From NCBI RefSeq assembly GCF_049257235.1, contig NZ_JBMMUF010000003.1, forward strand, positions 124,001-188,000: 64,000 nt of DNA, given 5' to 3'. The translations under genes and the position numbers were made by a program. Of the stretch, positions 62,236 through 64,000 are shown in pieces. Origin of the DNA: Pseudoalteromonas sp049257235 (lineage in GTDB: Bacteria > Pseudomonadota > Gammaproteobacteria > Enterobacterales > Alteromonadaceae). The notes under the pieces are model-generated. The model had not been told where the DNA came from. It saw nothing but the letters and a program-made list of their open reading frames with translations, and made no database searches. Position 1 is the stretch's first letter. Each line of letters starts with the position of its first letter.

Positions 62236-63360
62236 TTATTCTGTTTTTGCGAGTTCTGGAACTGGCATATTACGGCGAGCATAAAAGTCCGCCACAAATG
62301 CGTCAAGTTCACCCGCTGCGATAGCATCGCGAAGTCCTTCCATTAAACGTTGGTAATAACGCAAGTTATGGATGGTATTCAAACGCGCACCAAGGATCTC
62401 ATTACACTTATCTAAATGATGTAAGTAAGCGCGCGAGAAGTTAGTACAGGTATGGCAGTCACACTCACTATCAAGTGCTGAGGTGTCTGTCTTGTGCACG
62501 GCATTGCGGATTTTTACAACCCCGTCAGTCACAAAAAGGTGGCCATTTCGGGCATTTCGCGTTGGCATTACACAGTCAAACATATCAATACCACGGCGAA
62601 CTGCTTCAACGATGTCTTCTGGCTTACCTACGCCCATTAGATAACGAGGCTTTTGCTCAGGCATTTTGTAGGCGCAATGGTCAAGGATATTGATCATGTC
62701 TTCTTTGGGTTCACCTACAGACAAACCGCCAAGTGCATAACCATCAAAACCAATTTCTTCTAGACCCGCCTGCGACTGTGCTCGCAGCTCAGGATACATA
62801 CCACCTTGAATAATACCGAACAGCGCAGATGGATTATCACCATGGCCTTCTTTTGAACGTTTCGCCCAACGCAGCGACAACTCCATTGAGTCTTTTGCTT
62901 CTTTTTCCGTTGCCGGATAAGGCGTACATTCATCGAAGATCATCACGATATCTGAACCCAAATCGCGTTGTACTTCCATCGCTTTTTCTGGGCTTAGCAT
63001 AATCTTTTCACCGTTTACAGGTGAGCTAAACAACACGCCTTCTTCAGTGATCTTGCGCATTGCGCCCAGACTGAATACTTGGAAACCGCCTGAATCAGTT
63101 AGAATTGGCCTGTCCCACCCCATGAAGTCATGTAAATCACCATGCTGTTTGATGATTTCTGTACCTGGGCGAAGCATCAAATGGAAGGTATTACCCAGAC
63201 AAATGTGCGCTCCAGTGCCTTTTAGCTCTTCTGGGGTCATACCTTTTACAGTACCGTATGTACCTACAGGCATAAATGCTGGTGTTTCCACAACACCGCG
63301 CTCAAAAACTAATCTACCGCGGCGCGCTTTGCCGTCAGTGGTATCTAATTCAAACTTCAT
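62236..63360 (-). CDS. tgt: Queuine tRNA-ribosyltransferase Tgt
   Basis: The 374-residue enzyme has the catalytic DSGGFQVFSLGA, the nucleophile region DCVMPTRNARNG and the zinc site CDCHTC with His downstream (HHLDKCNE). It exchanges guanine 34 of tRNA for preQ1. It forms the usual queA-tgt-yajC-secD-secF order. Confidence 0.97.
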   Translation of the reverse strand: MKFELDTTDGKARRGRLVFERGVVETPAFMPVGTYGTVKGMTPEELKGTGAHICLGNTFHLMLRPGTEIIKQHGDLHDFMGWDRPILTDSGGFQVFSLGAMRKITEEGVLFSSPVNGEKIMLSPEKAMEVQRDLGSDIVMIFDECTPYPATEKEAKDSMELSLRWAKRSKEGHGDNPSALFGIIQGGMYPELRAQSQAGLEEIGFDGYALGGLSVGEPKEDMINILDHCAYKMPEQKPRYLMGVGKPEDIVEAVRRGIDMFDCVMPTRNARNGHLFVTDGVVKIRNAVHKTDTSALDSECDCHTCTNFSRAYLHHLDKCNEILGARLNTIHNLRYYQRLMEGLRDAIAAGELDAFVADFYARRNMPVPELAKTE

Positions 63361-63561
63361 GTGATCCTCAATCGGTCGGAAAAACAGTCCAACTCTTCAA
63401 AACTGGTGCGCTTGAGTACGCAATTTAACCGCCCGATTCTACCTTTTTTGCGTTAGCAATACTATGAATTGGGGCAAATCTCATAAATTAAAGGGTAAAC
63501 AGACTGTGACAGCTAAAATAAGCCCTCCACCGCACTGGAAACCCCGTCATATTGCTATAAA

Positions 63562-63588
63562 AAAACCGCCCTAGTTGAGCGGTTTTTC
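63562..63588 (-). terminator. Intrinsic terminator after queA
   Basis: On the minus strand ACCGC (63579-63583) pairs with GCGGT (63565-63569) and is followed by seven T. It separates queA from tgt, so tgt has its own promoter or relies on read-through. Confidence 0.8.
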
Positions 63589-63598
63589 TTAATCGAAC

Positions 63599-64000
63599 TT
63601 ACTTCGCACTTTGTTTGGTAAGGAACATCGCATCACCATAACTAAAGAAACGATAGCGCTTTTCAATCGCCTCGTTGTAGGCGTCCATAATGTGCTGTTG
63701 GCCACTAAATGCGCTGACCAACATGATCAAGGTTGATTCAGGCAGATGGAAGTTGGTGATCATGGCATCAACAACGTTGAACGTGTAACCCGGATAAATA
63801 AAGATATCGGTGTCGCCAAAGTAGCTTTGCAAGGTGCCACCGCCAATCTTTGCAGCTGACTCTAACGAGCGCACCGACGTTGTGCCCACCGCAATCACAC
63901 GGCCACCACGCGCTTTAGTGGCTCGCACTGCTGCCACCACATCGTCTGGCACTTCAATGTATTCAGAATGCATATGGTGGTCTTCAACACTGTCTACACG
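63599..64000 (-). CDS. queA: S-adenosylmethionine:tRNA ribosyltransferase QueA, C-terminal part
   Basis: The 3' part, about 133 codons, runs off the right edge. The visible residues include VDSVEDHHMHSEYIEV, RVIAVGTTSVRSLES, FIYPGYTF and TNFHLPESTLIMLVSAF, all conserved in QueA, and a C-terminal RFFSYGDAMFL. It adds the epoxycyclopentane precursor to preQ1 tRNA. The internal Met at 63973 is not the start. Confidence 0.96.
   Translation of the reverse strand, partial: RVDSVEDHHMHSEYIEVPDDVVAAVRATKARGGRVIAVGTTSVRSLESAAKIGGGTLQSYFGDTDIFIYPGYTFNVVDAMITNFHLPESTLIMLVSAFSGQQHIMDAYNEAIEKRYRFFSYGDAMFLTKQSAK

Overview
The window reads as a chromosomal segment of a marine gammaproteobacterium of the Alteromonadales, most likely Pseudoalteromonas or a close relative. 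The evidence is the gene content and order: mdh divergent from argR, a PanP-type aspartate decarboxylase, a family II (Mn-dependent) pyrophosphatase, nadC next to a type IV pilus cluster, and yajC-secDF-tgt-queA. The taxonomic call is inference. Gene density is high. No rRNA, tRNA, CRISPR array, transposase or prophage gene was seen.

Layout. 1-2.1 kb: start of aceE, its regulator pdhR with two PdhR-type operators, and mdh. 2.3-7.5 kb: argR, a DyP-type peroxidase whose usual distal catalytic residues are replaced, and an fbpABC-type ferric iron importer with a Fur-like box. 7.6-8.24 kb: a CsrB-family regulatory RNA with about twenty GGA motifs, a strong terminator and a far-upstream UvrY/GacA/VarA palindrome. 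8.2-10.4 kb: a small island of unknown genes (DUF3885-like protein, lipoprotein, YcxB-like protein and a probably broken membrane-protein gene), separated by attC-like sites and resembling integron cassettes without an integrase. 10.4-14.1 kb: cpxP-like gene divergent from cpxRA-pldB. 14-20.3 kb: panP, then a tight operon mpl-ubiX-yadG-yadH-trmB-like.

20.3-33.7 kb: a secreted metzincin-like protease, fbp, sseA, a glycosyltransferase, purC, a CDP-glycerol-transferase-like protein, an ABC transporter plus DUF3299 operon resembling the zinc-responsive PA4064-PA4066 genes, a GAF protein, mutM, a small membrane-anchored protein and ppaC. 33.7-40.2 kb: thiamine operon thiC-thiO-thiS-thiG-thiDE-thiF behind a TPP riboswitch. 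40.3-48.8 kb: YaiI-family protein, S9 peptidase, MBL-fold hydrolase, zapA and a coiled-coil partner, rlmJ, a cation efflux protein, trmL, nadC.

48.8-57.4 kb: type IV pilus locus pilA - O-antigen-ligase-like gene - pilB - pilC - pilD - coaE - second pilB - yacG. The pilin ends in Ser and is followed directly by a ligase-like gene, the arrangement of TfpO-type pilin glycosylation. Two complete PilB ATPases flank pilC-pilD-coaE. 57.4-64 kb: a YggN-family protein, a lipoprotein, secF-secD-yajC, tgt and the 3' part of queA.

The most notable items are the CsrB RNA, the cassette-like island beside it, the DyP peroxidase with altered active site, the paired PilB ATPases and the putative pilin O-glycosylation unit.
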